A stretch of DNA of 64,000 bases, from positions 672,171-736,170 of the forward strand of contig NZ_FKBS01000025.1 in NCBI RefSeq assembly GCF_900078315.1, written 5' to 3'. Position numbers and translations under genes: made by a program. Within the stretch, counting starts at the first letter, position 1; each line of letters begins with the position of its first letter. The notes beneath the pieces are model-generated. The model saw only the letters and a program-made list of their open reading frames with translations, did not search any database and was not told the DNA's origin. This DNA comes from Bordetella ansorpii (GTDB lineage: Bacteria > Pseudomonadota > Gammaproteobacteria > Burkholderiales > Burkholderiaceae_B). This document shows positions 1-9,578 of the stretch, one piece after another.

Positions 1-237
1 CGCGCGGTTGGCGGTCCGCGCATCTTCGCCATCGGCAACGAAACGGAAAACCCCGAATGCGCCGTCGAGCGCGTGGTCAATGCCGCATTGGACGACGCCC
101 TGCGCCAGGCTGAGTCCCTGTTGCTGGAGCGGCTGTCCACGATCGCCCTGTCGGATCTGGCCAATGAATTCGACGCGCTCTGCCTGAGCAGCGGCTGGGA
201 CGACCGGCTGGCGCAACGCCAGCACGGGCACGGCTGA
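1..237 (+). CDS. C-terminal fragment of an unidentified protein
   Basis: The frame is open from the first base of the window to a TGA and gives 78 residues with the GC-rich third positions seen in neighbouring genes, so it reads as the tail of a gene that starts outside the window. The visible part opens with a Gly/Pro segment (GGPRIFAIGNE) and continues in Leu/Ala-rich amphipathic helices, ending in a polar His/Gly tail. No motif allows a family assignment. It converges with the lipoprotein gene downstream, and the 219 bases between them hold that gene's terminator and nothing else I can recognise. Confidence 0.6.
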   Translation, partial: RAVGGPRIFAIGNETENPECAVERVVNAALDDALRQAESLLLERLSTIALSDLANEFDALCLSSGWDDRLAQRQHGHG

Positions 238-387
238 AACGCAAGCGGGCCCGGCCCGGACGATGGGACGCTTCACGGATGCGTCGACACGGCATGTGCC
301 AGGCTCGGCCATGCCGTCGCGCCTGCGATCCCTCGCAGGCCGCGCACCGGCAAAAGGCTAGGCACAGCTCTCGCGCGTATCCCAGAA

Positions 388-414
388 ACAAAATCCCGGG
401 CGCATGGCCCGGGA
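388..414 (-). terminator. Rho-independent terminator of the SecD-P1-like lipoprotein gene
   Basis: A perfect 7-bp stem (CCCGGGC/GCCCGGG, extended by one A-T pair) closes a 5-base loop. On the minus strand it is followed by ATTTTGTTT. It lies about 45 bases beyond the stop of the lipoprotein gene. Confidence 0.75.
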
Positions 415-456
415 GGGTTTCAATCCTGATCCGCAGGGCGCTCTGCCCCGCGGGGA

Positions 457-1032
457 TCAACGCACCGGCGTGGCGCCGTTACGCGGCACGGCAGGCGCCG
501 GGACAGCTGCGCCGCCCGGCGGCGCATCGCCGCGGATCTGCGCGGCCAGCTCCATGGCGGCCTGGGCGGTGGGCACGCTGAAGGCCAGCGCGCCGCGATT
601 CAGCGGCTCGGCGATGCTGGGCGCGGCCACCAGTTCACGGTTCACGACCAATGCCAGCATGTTGCCCAGGTTCTTGCTGCTGACGTCCGCCAGGATGCGC
701 GTGCCGGCTTCGTTGAAGCGCAGGCCGACGAAGTGCTGCCCCTGGCGATCGACCACCGCGGCGGCCTCGGTCAGGTACGGGCGCGTCAGGACGGGCTTGG
801 ACTGCAGATACAGCTTGCCGTCGGGCATGGAAACCTCGGTACGGTCGCTGCCCGGTTGGGAATACGCGATATAGAACTCGACCGGCGACGCGGTGTTCGG
901 CTGTGCGGCTGCCGTGGGGCTGGCCGGGGTGGCGTCCTGCTTGCTGGAGGTCGTCGGCGCAGTCTGGCACCCGGCCAAGGCCAGCATGGCCACGGCGAAG
1001 ACAGGAGCCAGTTTGCGGAGAGTCAATTGCAT
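457..1032 (-). CDS. Lipoprotein with SecD P1-head-like domain
   Basis: Predicted outer- or inner-membrane lipoprotein of 191 residues. The N-terminus is a lipoprotein signal peptide (MQLTLRKL, hydrophobic core, lipobox LAGC with the acylated Cys at 21). A low-complexity Ala/Thr/Ser/Pro linker follows to about residue 48. Residues 50-170 resemble the P1 head subdomain of SecD: a beta-strand-rich unit with 'VGLRFNEAGTRILADVSSKN' and 'VVNRELVAAPSIAEPL', as in periplasmic SecDF. The tail is Pro/Ala-rich. I chose the internal ATG because it begins the signal peptide and has AGGGA upstream; a start 19 codons earlier would spoil the signal. It stands alone, divergent from thiC. The P1 similarity is family knowledge; a role in secretion is not shown. 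Confidence 0.8.
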   Translation of the reverse strand: MQLTLRKLAPVFAVAMLALAGCQTAPTTSSKQDATPASPTAAAQPNTASPVEFYIAYSQPGSDRTEVSMPDGKLYLQSKPVLTRPYLTEAAAVVDRQGQHFVGLRFNEAGTRILADVSSKNLGNMLALVVNRELVAAPSIAEPLNRGALAFSVPTAQAAMELAAQIRGDAPPGGAAVPAPAVPRNGATPVR

Positions 1033-1198
1033 GATTGAGAGTTCCCTTGGAGATTCGCGGTTTCCGTGCGCAGTCATCACGGATTCCACTGCGGATTCGT
1101 GCGCGTTACAAAAAAGTTTACAGGGGTCATGAGGCGGCGGCAGGTCACGTCTGATTCCAGATGCAACGGAGCAATACGGAAACGGCCGCCAAAACGCC
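1033..1198. other. Intergenic region between lipoprotein gene and thiC leader
   Basis: Divergent promoter region. It holds an A/T-rich patch near 1105-1130 that probably contains the lipoprotein promoter on the minus strand, but I could not assign -35/-10 boxes with confidence. No gene is visible. Confidence 0.4.
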
Positions 1199-1204
1199 TA
1201 TACT
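1199..1204 (+). promoter_or_regulatory. -10 box (TATACT) of the thiC transcript
   Basis: TATACT lies just upstream of the TPP riboswitch at the spacing expected for a transcript starting near 1211. The -35 region is poor. It is the only good -10 match between the divergent gene and the aptamer. Confidence 0.5.
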
Positions 1205-1212
1205 TCGGCCCA

Positions 1213-1293
1213 TGCAGGGGTACTCGCGGCCACGGGCCGCGTGTTGAGAGAGTCCCTTCGTACCAGTACGGATAATGCCGATGCTGGGAGCGT
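1213..1293 (+). ncRNA. TPP riboswitch (THI element) upstream of thiC
   Basis: The leader contains the conserved pieces of the thiamine-pyrophosphate aptamer in the right order: GGGGTAC at the 5' side of P1/P2, a GCGGCC-ACG-GGCCGC hairpin, TTGAGAGAGTCCC (the CTGAGA..ACCC motif with one change), and the hallmark GGATAATGCCG followed by GCTGGGAG closing the outer helix. About 100 bases separate it from the thiC start, enough for an expression platform that hides the ribosome site or forms a terminator. By family knowledge, TPP binding represses thiC. Confidence 0.9.
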
Positions 1294-1379
1294 ATTCCAT
1301 TGTCGCCCGTTCTTGCGCCCTCAGTGCGCCAGTGCGCGCGCGGCCGGAATTCCATCCCGATTCGGCTCCAACTTTTTGA

Positions 1380-3308
<1,929 letters not shown>

Positions 3309-3353
3309 TGCAAGAACGGCATGCGCGCCTGGGCGCCGCATGCCGTTCTTGCA
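3309..3353 (+). terminator. Long hairpin directly after thiC
   Basis: A perfect 17-bp inverted repeat (TGCAAGAACGGCATGCG and its complement) with an 11-base loop begins immediately after the thiC stop codon. There is no clear U-tract on the plus strand, so it may act as a terminator with help or as a 3'-end stabilising structure. Confidence 0.6.
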
Positions 3354-3464
3354 GGCGGCGCGGGCCACGGAAACAGGCCTCGGACCATGTGCCGTGATAC
3401 AACCCAGGGCTGTCAACGTAAGCCGGGGTCGGATGTGTCACGAAGGAAGCCGCCAAAGCCTGCC

Positions 3465-4091
3465 ATGTCGCGGCCCGCGACGAAGATGCCGCGCAGGCTG
3501 GGGCTGCTTTACGGCACGCTGTCCGTCGCGGCGATTTTCGCGGTGGTGACGCTGGTGGTTCATACCTACCGGCGCTTCGCCATCCACCCCGACCTGGCAG
3601 AAACCGCCTTTACCGCAAGCTGGATGGGGGGCATCGGCCTGGGCCTGTCCTTGCTGCTCAGGCCACGTTTGCGGGAAAAGCTGTGGCGGTCCGCCTCGCT
3701 TTTCCAGCGCATCCAGTATCTGGCCGGCCTGGCCGTTGTCGGTGGCCTGGCCGCCAATCTGTGCATGCACTTGGCCTTCTTCCTGGCCCACGACATGCTC
3801 GCGGGCCCCTCGGAACGCACGCTGCTGGCGGTTTCGTACAAGCGGGACAAGGACGATGCCTTTCGCAGGTGTCCGACCTATTTCAGGCTGGCCGATACCC
3901 GCAAGCTTTGCGCCAATCCATCCATCGTGTCGCACATACAGAAGGGTGACCTGTTCTACACCCTGGCCAGGCGCTCCGCGCTCGGCGTCTCTGTTCAACA
4001 CGTCTATCGCGATGCCTGGTATCGCTGCCCGGCGGGCCATGCGCATCCTTCGTTGACGGGCTGCCTGCGCCTGCAGACGGCAGCCCCCTGA
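3465..4091 (+). CDS. Predicted inner-membrane protein, unknown function
   Basis: A 208-residue protein I cannot assign to a family. Three hydrophobic segments are visible: about residues 12-32 (LGLLYGTLSVAAIFAVVTLV), 48-66 and 84-108, suggesting three membrane spans. A polar C-terminal domain of about 95 residues with five cysteines (in CPTYF, LCANPS, RCPAG, GCLR) could form disulfides if periplasmic. The start is uncertain: this ATG is preceded by AAGGAAG at a long spacing, and another in-frame ATG lies seven codons later. It sits between the thiC hairpin and the convergent FAD-oxidase gene. Confidence 0.6.
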   Translation: MSRPATKMPRRLGLLYGTLSVAAIFAVVTLVVHTYRRFAIHPDLAETAFTASWMGGIGLGLSLLLRPRLREKLWRSASLFQRIQYLAGLAVVGGLAANLCMHLAFFLAHDMLAGPSERTLLAVSYKRDKDDAFRRCPTYFRLADTRKLCANPSIVSHIQKGDLFYTLARRSALGVSVQHVYRDAWYRCPAGHAHPSLTGCLRLQTAAP

Positions 4092-4103
4092 GCCCCCGCG
4101 GCT

Positions 4104-5516
4104 TTACAGCAGCTTGCCCGGATTCATGATCCCCTTGGGATCCAGCGCGCGCTTGATGTCGCGCATCACGCGCAGTTCCAGCGGATCCTTGCTGTGCAGG
4201 AAGTGATCGCGCTTGAGCTGGCCGATGCCGTGCTCGGCGCTGATGCTGCCGCCGTAGCGGTTCACTTCGTCCAGCACCACGTCGGTGATGGCCGCGCCCT
4301 CCTTGGCGGCCCAGTCGGTGGGCGCACCCGCCGGACGCGACAGGTTGTAGTGCAGGTTGCCGTCGCCGAAATGGCCGAAGATGAAGGGCCGCACGTCGGC
4401 GCTGACGGCGCGCACGCGGGCTTCGGCCGACACCATGAATTCGGGAATGCGCTCGATGGGCAGCGACACGTCGTGCTTCAGGTGAGGGCCGTCGGCGCGC
4501 TGCGCCTCGGAGATTTCCTCGCGCAACTTCCACAACGCCTGCACCTGCGCCAGCGACGCCGACACGGCGGCATCCAGGCATAGCTCGCGCTCGAGCGCGG
4601 CGCCGATCACCTGCTCGACCAGCGCGTTCAAGGCGGCCTCGTCCACACTGTCGGCCAGCTCGACCAGCACGTAGCCCGGATAGCGTTGCGCGAAAGGCTC
4701 CTGCACGCCCTGCGCATGGCGCAGCACCAAGTCGACGCAGTCGCCCGTGAAAAACTCGAATGCCTGCAGGCGCGCGCCGCACTGTTCGTAAAGCAGCTCG
4801 AACAGTTGCAGCGCCTGCGCCGGCGACTGCACCGCGGCCAGCACCACGCTGCGCGTATCGACGCGCGGGAACAGGCGCAGGGCCACGGCGGTGATCACGC
4901 CCAGCGTGCCTTCCGAGCCGATCAGCAACTGCTTCAGGTCATAGCCGGTGTTGTCCTTGCGCAGGGTGCGCAGGCCATGGAATATCTCGCCGGTGGGCAG
5001 CACGGCCTCCAGGCCCAGCACCAGCTCGCGCGCCATGCCGTAGCGCACGACGTTGACGCCGCCCGCGTTGGTGGCCACGTTGCCGCCGATCTGGCTGGAA
5101 TCCTCCGCGGCCAGGCTCAGCGGCAGCAGGCGTCCCGCCTCGTGCGCGGCACGGCGCAGGTTGCCCAGGATGCAGCCGGCCTCGGCCACCAGCGTGTTGG
5201 CCACGGTATCGATGCCGCGCACGGCATTCATGCGGTCCAGGCTGAGCACCACATTCGACGCGCCGCCATCCGGCGTGGCGCCGCCGCACAGGCCCGTGTT
5301 GCCGCCCCGCGGCACCACCGGCACGCCGGCCTCCTGGCACAGCGCCAGGGCTTGCGCGACCTCGGCGGTGGTGCGCGGCCGAACCACGGCTTGCGCCTGG
5401 CCGCGGTACAGCCCGCGCCAATCGGCCAGCCAGGGCGCGATGTCCTGCTCGGCGGTGGCGACGACATCGGGGCCCAGGGCCTGGACCAGGCGTTGCGGGA
5501 AGGCTTGCGTGCTCAT
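4104..5516 (-). CDS. FAD-linked oxidase (GlcD / D-2-hydroxyglutarate dehydrogenase-like)
   Basis: A 470-residue flavoprotein of the VAO/GlcD family, which oxidises D-2-hydroxy acids (lactate, glycolate, 2-hydroxyglutarate). The PCMH FAD-binding domain spans about residues 38-215, with VVPRGGNTGLCGG (pyrophosphate loop) and QIGGNVATNAGGVNVVRYG. The FAD-oxidase C-terminal domain follows, with the metal/substrate block HFGDGNLHYN and, near the end, GGSISAEHGIGQLKR. Its start overlaps the upstream regulator stop by ATGA, so the two are translationally coupled and the regulator probably controls it. The substrate cannot be read from sequence; the C-terminal His/Glu residues are the usual ones of the D2HGDH/GlcD group. 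Confidence 0.9.
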   Translation of the reverse strand: MSTQAFPQRLVQALGPDVVATAEQDIAPWLADWRGLYRGQAQAVVRPRTTAEVAQALALCQEAGVPVVPRGGNTGLCGGATPDGGASNVVLSLDRMNAVRGIDTVANTLVAEAGCILGNLRRAAHEAGRLLPLSLAAEDSSQIGGNVATNAGGVNVVRYGMARELVLGLEAVLPTGEIFHGLRTLRKDNTGYDLKQLLIGSEGTLGVITAVALRLFPRVDTRSVVLAAVQSPAQALQLFELLYEQCGARLQAFEFFTGDCVDLVLRHAQGVQEPFAQRYPGYVLVELADSVDEAALNALVEQVIGAALERELCLDAAVSASLAQVQALWKLREEISEAQRADGPHLKHDVSLPIERIPEFMVSAEARVRAVSADVRPFIFGHFGDGNLHYNLSRPAGAPTDWAAKEGAAITDVVLDEVNRYGGSISAEHGIGQLKRDHFLHSKDPLELRVMRDIKRALDPKGIMNPGKLL

Positions 5517-6250
5517 GGTGCGTATCCGTATGCGGAAGAAGAGGGGGAATCGATGGGAGGCAGTCCGAGTTCGAGCCGGCCGGCGGCGCCGCGCAGATGA
5601 GCCACGGCCGCGGCGCGCGCGCCGTCGGCGTCGCCGCGCGAGATGGCGTCGAACATGGCCAGATGCTCTTGCTGCACGCTCGACGGCAGGCCGGCATGGC
5701 GCAGGCTGTTCTGCCGTGCCGTGCGCACGGCCTGGCGCAGTTGCAGGTTCAGGTACTGCAACAGGCGTTGATAACTGGGATTGTGGGTGGCGACGGCCAC
5801 GGCGCTGTGAAAGGCCACGTCGTACTCGACGCCCGCATCGGGATCGGGATCGTCCAGGCAACCGCGCAGCCCTTCCAGGGCCAACTGCATGGCGGCCAGG
5901 TCGGCCAGCGTACGCCGCCTTGCCGCCAACGCCGCCGCGCCGCCCTCCAGCTCCATGCGCAGTTCGTAGACGTGCGCCAGTTGCGCGCGGTCGGCCTCGG
6001 CGGACACCTGGAACCCGGCCGCGCCGGTGCGGGCCAGCACCACGCAGCCCGATCCCTGCCGGCTGCGCACCAGGCCCTGGGCGCGCAGGCGCTCGGTGGC
6101 CTCGCGGATGACGGCGGCGCTGACGCCGTACAGGCTGGCTAGGTCCTTGCCTGCCGGCAGCTTGGCGCCCACGGCATAGGTGCCCCGTGCGATCTCGGCG
6201 GCAAGCTGGCTGGCGACCTGATCGGTCAGGGTGGAGGTGCGCAGGGACAT
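5513..6250 (-). CDS. GntR/FadR-family transcriptional regulator
   Basis: Cytoplasmic DNA-binding regulator of 245 residues. An N-terminal winged helix-turn-helix (about 8-75; GVSAAVIREATERLRAQGL is the recognition region) is followed by an FCD ligand domain (about 95-225) with the metal-binding positions typical of that class (EYDVAFHSAV and the later HLAMFDAI). It overlaps the hydroxy-acid oxidase by 4 bases and should sense that enzyme's substrate or product. Its own promoter has a dyad across the -10 box and start codon, suggesting autoregulation and a leaderless mRNA. Ser/Pro-rich residues form the C-terminal tail. Confidence 0.9.
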   Translation of the reverse strand: MSLRTSTLTDQVASQLAAEIARGTYAVGAKLPAGKDLASLYGVSAAVIREATERLRAQGLVRSRQGSGCVVLARTGAAGFQVSAEADRAQLAHVYELRMELEGGAAALAARRRTLADLAAMQLALEGLRGCLDDPDPDAGVEYDVAFHSAVAVATHNPSYQRLLQYLNLQLRQAVRTARQNSLRHAGLPSSVQQEHLAMFDAISRGDADGARAAAVAHLRGAAGRLELGLPPIDSPSSSAYGYAP

Positions 6251-6268
6251 GCCGGGATTATAGGCATG
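6248..6268 (-). promoter_or_regulatory. -10 box within a dyad at the start codon of the GntR gene
   Basis: On the minus strand a consensus TATAAT is followed by only six bases and then ATG. The arms CATGCC and GGCATG flank the -10 box and include the start codon, forming an operator-like dyad. There is no room for a Shine-Dalgarno site if this -10 is used, so the mRNA would be leaderless. Confidence 0.55.
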
Positions 6269-6383
6269 TTCTCAGGTTATATGAAAACTTTACCCGACCC
6301 TTGCGGCGTGCCGGGTTGACCGGCACATCGCCTGCTTTCCCCGGTCCATCGAGGCCGGCGGCGGGTGCGGCGGGCGGCCGCCA

Positions 6384-7394
6384 TCAGGCCAGCGCCATGG
6401 GATGCTGGAACGTGAAGCTGTCGGCGTATACGTAATTCAGGTCCGCGCCGCGCTGGGCGGCCAGCGCCGTGACGTCCTGGATCATGGCGGGCGAACCGCA
6501 CAGGTACAGGGCGTGTTCGGACAGGTCCGCATGGTCTTGCGCGATCGCGTCCTGCACATAGCCGCGCCGGCCGGTCCACGGCTCGCCCGCCCGCGACAGC
6601 ACCGGCACGACCTGGAGTTCGTGGATGCGGCCGCGCCAGGACTCCAGTTCCTGCAAGCAGTACAGATCGGCCTGCGTGCGCATGCCCCAATACAGGGTCA
6701 CGGGTGGGCAGTCTTCGTCGTCCAGCAAGGATTCCAGGATGGCCCGCAGGGGCGCGATGCCGGTGCCCGTCGCCGCCAGGATCATGGGCCGCCAATCGTC
6801 TTCATGAAGGCAGAACACGCCCAGCGGGATCTCGACGTCCAGGCGGTCGCCAGGCTTCAGCGCCCGCAGCATGCCATCGGTGAAACGGCCACCGGAGATG
6901 CCGCGGATGTGGAACTCCACGAGATTGCCCGCCGGCGCCGTGGCCATGGAGAAGCTGCGCGGCGCGTCGTCGTCCAGCCAGACGTTCATATACTGGCCCG
7001 CGCGATAGTCCAGATCGAGGTCCTCGGGCAGGGCCAGCCGCAAGCGCGTCACGCCCTCGCACAAGGCGGTCACGTCCGCCACGGATGCGGCGACGCGCCG
7101 CGGTTCGGCGAATACCATGCGGCTGCCCGGCGCACTCAGTTGCAGGTCGGAGCATGGCCGCGCCTGGCAGGCCAGCGCATAGCCCTGGCTGCCTTCCTCG
7201 TCGGTGAGGCCCATGGGCGGCTCGTCGTATCGGACCTGGCCTTGCAACACATGCACGCGGCAGGTGCCGCACGCGCCGAACGTGCATTCGTGCGGCATCT
7301 TGGCGCCCGAGCGCAGTGCAGCCTCCAGCACGGTCTCGTCGGGATTCACGGTGAATTCCGCACCGGACTCGATCACTTGTACGCGGTATTCCAT
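6384..7394 (-). CDS. 2Fe-2S/FAD/NAD(P)H oxidoreductase (class IB oxygenase-reductase type)
   Basis: Electron-transfer reductase of 336 residues that would pass NAD(P)H electrons through FAD to a [2Fe-2S] centre. Residues 1-92 are a plant-type ferredoxin domain with Cys37, Cys42, Cys45 and Cys76 (C-x4-C-x2-C...C). About 98-195 is the FAD domain with PRSFSMATAP. About 200-325 is the NAD-binding domain with ILAATGTGIAPLRAILE and LYLCGSPAMI. The architecture is that of benzoate/naphthalene-dioxygenase reductases and AscD-like proteins. It is the last gene of the minus-strand operon that starts with the diiron oxygenase, so it is the likely electron donor for that enzyme, directly or via the two separate ferredoxins at 14.7-15.8 kb. 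AAGG precedes the ATG. Confidence 0.92.
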   Translation of the reverse strand: MEYRVQVIESGAEFTVNPDETVLEAALRSGAKMPHECTFGACGTCRVHVLQGQVRYDEPPMGLTDEEGSQGYALACQARPCSDLQLSAPGSRMVFAEPRRVAASVADVTALCEGVTRLRLALPEDLDLDYRAGQYMNVWLDDDAPRSFSMATAPAGNLVEFHIRGISGGRFTDGMLRALKPGDRLDVEIPLGVFCLHEDDWRPMILAATGTGIAPLRAILESLLDDEDCPPVTLYWGMRTQADLYCLQELESWRGRIHELQVVPVLSRAGEPWTGRRGYVQDAIAQDHADLSEHALYLCGSPAMIQDVTALAAQRGADLNYVYADSFTFQHPMALA

Positions 7395-7412
7395 GGCTTG
7401 CCTTGCGGTCGA

Positions 7413-7892
7413 CTATTTCTTGATGTCGGGCTGGACCAGCACCGTCATGCCCTTCTCGCGCAGCAGGTCGGCCAGCGCCTGCAAGGCCGCCATGCCCGCC
7501 TTCGTGTCCTGCTCGCCGTTGCCGCCGCTCAACCCGACACCGCCGATGACCTCATCGTCGACCACGATGGGAAAGCCGCCCACGAATGCGGCGAACTTGC
7601 CTTCGAAGCTCAGTTGGATGCCGAAGGCTTCGTTGCCCGGCAGGGCGGGACCATTCGGCGGCGTGGTGAACAAGTGGGTGGACCGCTTGTGTCCGCTGGC
7701 CGTGAACGCCTTGTTCCAGGCGATCTGCGGACCGGTGATGCGTGCGCCGTCCATGCGTTCCATGGCGATCGGAAATCCGCCGTCGTCCACGATGCATACG
7801 GTTTCCAGCACGCCGATTTCGCGCGACCGCGCAATGGCGGCCGCGACCATCGCGCGGGCTTCTTCGAGTTCGAGTCGTACCACTGTCTTCAT
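7413..7892 (-). CDS. GlcG/HbpS-family protein (DUF336)
   Basis: Small 159-residue cytoplasmic protein of the GlcG/HbpS (DUF336) family. Family features are the N-terminal helix LELEEARAMVAAAIARS, then VCIVDDGGFPIAMERMDGA, and the central glycine-rich GGFPIVVDDEVIGGVGLSG. Members occur in catabolic operons (glycolate, propanediol, haem-related) and some bind haem; the activity of most is unknown. It lies 18 bases before the reductase and about 90 bases after the aldehyde dehydrogenase in the same orientation, so it belongs to the operon. A role in protecting or assembling the oxygenase system is inference. Confidence 0.85.
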   Translation of the reverse strand: MKTVVRLELEEARAMVAAAIARSREIGVLETVCIVDDGGFPIAMERMDGARITGPQIAWNKAFTASGHKRSTHLFTTPPNGPALPGNEAFGIQLSFEGKFAAFVGGFPIVVDDEVIGGVGLSGGNGEQDTKAGMAALQALADLLREKGMTVLVQPDIKK

Positions 7893-7983
7893 GATGAGGG
7901 ATTCCTTGTCGTGTTCTGTGGGGTCCAGGCCCCGGCCTGCCCGCCGGAAAACCTGGACCTGTCGGCATCAGCGCCCTGGCGCC

Positions 7984-9444
7984 TCACGCCGCGCGATAGA
8001 CGGTCTTGACCTGCGTGTAGAACTCCAGCCCCACCCGCCCCGATTCGCGGAACGTGGAGGTGCTGGATCGCTTCAGGCCGCCAAAGGGCGCGTTGATCAG
8101 ATTCCCCGTGGTGGTGCGGTTTATCTTCACAGTGCCGGACTGGATGTCGTTCGCGAAGCGGTGCGCGAGATCGCCGCTGCGCGTGGCGATCGCCGCCGAC
8201 AGGCCATATTCCGTGTCGTTGGCCTTGGCGATCGCGTCCTCGTAGCCGTCGACCTCGATCAACGCCAGGACAGGTCCGAAGATTTCCTCGCGCGCGATGC
8301 GCATGTCCTGCGTCACGTCGGTGAACACCGCGGGCGTGACGTAGTAGCCGTGCGCGAACTCGCCATCCAGCAGTTGCTCGCCGCCCACCACATGGGTGGC
8401 CTCGCGCTTGCCGATGGCGATGTACTCCAGAACGGTGTCCAGTTGCTTGCGCGTGGCCAGCGGCCCCATGTCGCAGCCCTTCTCGGCGCCGCTGCCGATC
8501 TTCATGGCCCGGATCCTGGCGATCAGTTTCTCGGTGAATGCGGTCTTGACCGCCTTGTCGACCAGCACGCGGCTGGTGCCGGTGCACGCCTGGCCGCTCA
8601 ACGAGAATCCGCCCTTCACGGCCAGGTCCACCGCGCGATCCAGGTCGGCATCCGCCATCACGATCAGCGGATTCTTTCCCCCCAGTTCCATCTGCGTACG
8701 CGTCGTCATGCCCACGCTGCGATGGATGTGCTCGCCCGCGGCCGTCGATCCGGTGAACGAGATCGCGCGCACGGCGGGCGCTTCAGTGATGGCCGCGCCG
8801 ATGGCGCTGGCGCTGCCGGTGATGAAGTTCAGCACGCCCGCCGGGATGCCCGCCTGCACGAACGCCTCGGTCAGGCGGTAACCGCTGAGCGGCGCGTCGC
8901 TGGAAGGCTTGAACACCACCGTGTTGCCGGTGATCAGCGCGGGCCCGATCTTGCGAGCGGGAATGGAGACCGGGAAATTCCACGGCGCGATCACCGTCAC
9001 CACGCCCAGCGGCTCGCGCTGGCTATAGACCAGCATGTCGGGGTCGTCATTGGGAAAGACCTCGCCCGTGAAGGACTGGCCCTCGGCCGCATAAAAACGC
9101 AGCGTCTGCGCCGAGCGTAGTACCTCGTCGCGCGCCAGCGCCAGGGACTTGCCCTCCTCGCGCGTGATCTCGGCACCGATGCGGTCGGCATGAGCCGACA
9201 GCCAGTCGGCGGCATCGTTCAGGATGCGGGCGCGCTTGGAGATGGGCATGGCGCGCCAGGCGGCGAAGGCCTTTTGCGCGGCGGCGACCGCCGCCTGGGC
9301 ATCCTCGGCCGAAGAAGCCTGGAACAGGCCGACCACGTCGCGGGTATCGGCGGGATTCAGGTTCGGCGTCGTGGCACCGTTGGCGCATGCCACCCATGCG
9401 CCATCTATGTAGTTGCGGAACTCGTGTGTACGTAGATCTTCCAC
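7984..9444 (-). CDS. NAD(P)-dependent aldehyde dehydrogenase
   Basis: A 486-residue member of the ALDH superfamily, oxidising an aldehyde to a carboxylate. The catalytic residues are in place: Asn156 in APWNFP, Lys179 in FKPS, general base Glu253 in MELGGKNP and nucleophile Cys287 in GQACTG. The cofactor loop FTGSTAAG is also present, and the sequence looks closest to succinate-semialdehyde/benzaldehyde-type ALDHs. I chose the GTG start because AGGAAG sits seven bases before it and the length then fits; the open frame runs much further upstream but overlaps the oxygenase gene. It follows the diiron oxygenase in the operon and probably removes an aldehyde made by it. Confidence 0.93.
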   Translation of the reverse strand: MEDLRTHEFRNYIDGAWVACANGATTPNLNPADTRDVVGLFQASSAEDAQAAVAAAQKAFAAWRAMPISKRARILNDAADWLSAHADRIGAEITREEGKSLALARDEVLRSAQTLRFYAAEGQSFTGEVFPNDDPDMLVYSQREPLGVVTVIAPWNFPVSIPARKIGPALITGNTVVFKPSSDAPLSGYRLTEAFVQAGIPAGVLNFITGSASAIGAAITEAPAVRAISFTGSTAAGEHIHRSVGMTTRTQMELGGKNPLIVMADADLDRAVDLAVKGGFSLSGQACTGTSRVLVDKAVKTAFTEKLIARIRAMKIGSGAEKGCDMGPLATRKQLDTVLEYIAIGKREATHVVGGEQLLDGEFAHGYYVTPAVFTDVTQDMRIAREEIFGPVLALIEVDGYEDAIAKANDTEYGLSAAIATRSGDLAHRFANDIQSGTVKINRTTTGNLINAPFGGLKRSSTSTFRESGRVGLEFYTQVKTVYRAA

Positions 9445-9578
9445 GTGCTGCTTCCTGGAAAAAGTCCGGCGCCACGCCGTGGCATGACGCCCGGCGCATC
9501 CGCCATGCATTCGAGTCGTACGGACTGGCTCGGCGCCTCCGCCATGGGGCGGCGTGGCACGAAGTCGTGGCGCGCGTC

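Noticed and set aside
6308-6326. GTGCCGG/CCGGCAC hairpin after the 2Fe-2S reductase gene
   Set aside because: The stem is only 7 bp with no T-tract on the minus strand; too weak to call a terminator.
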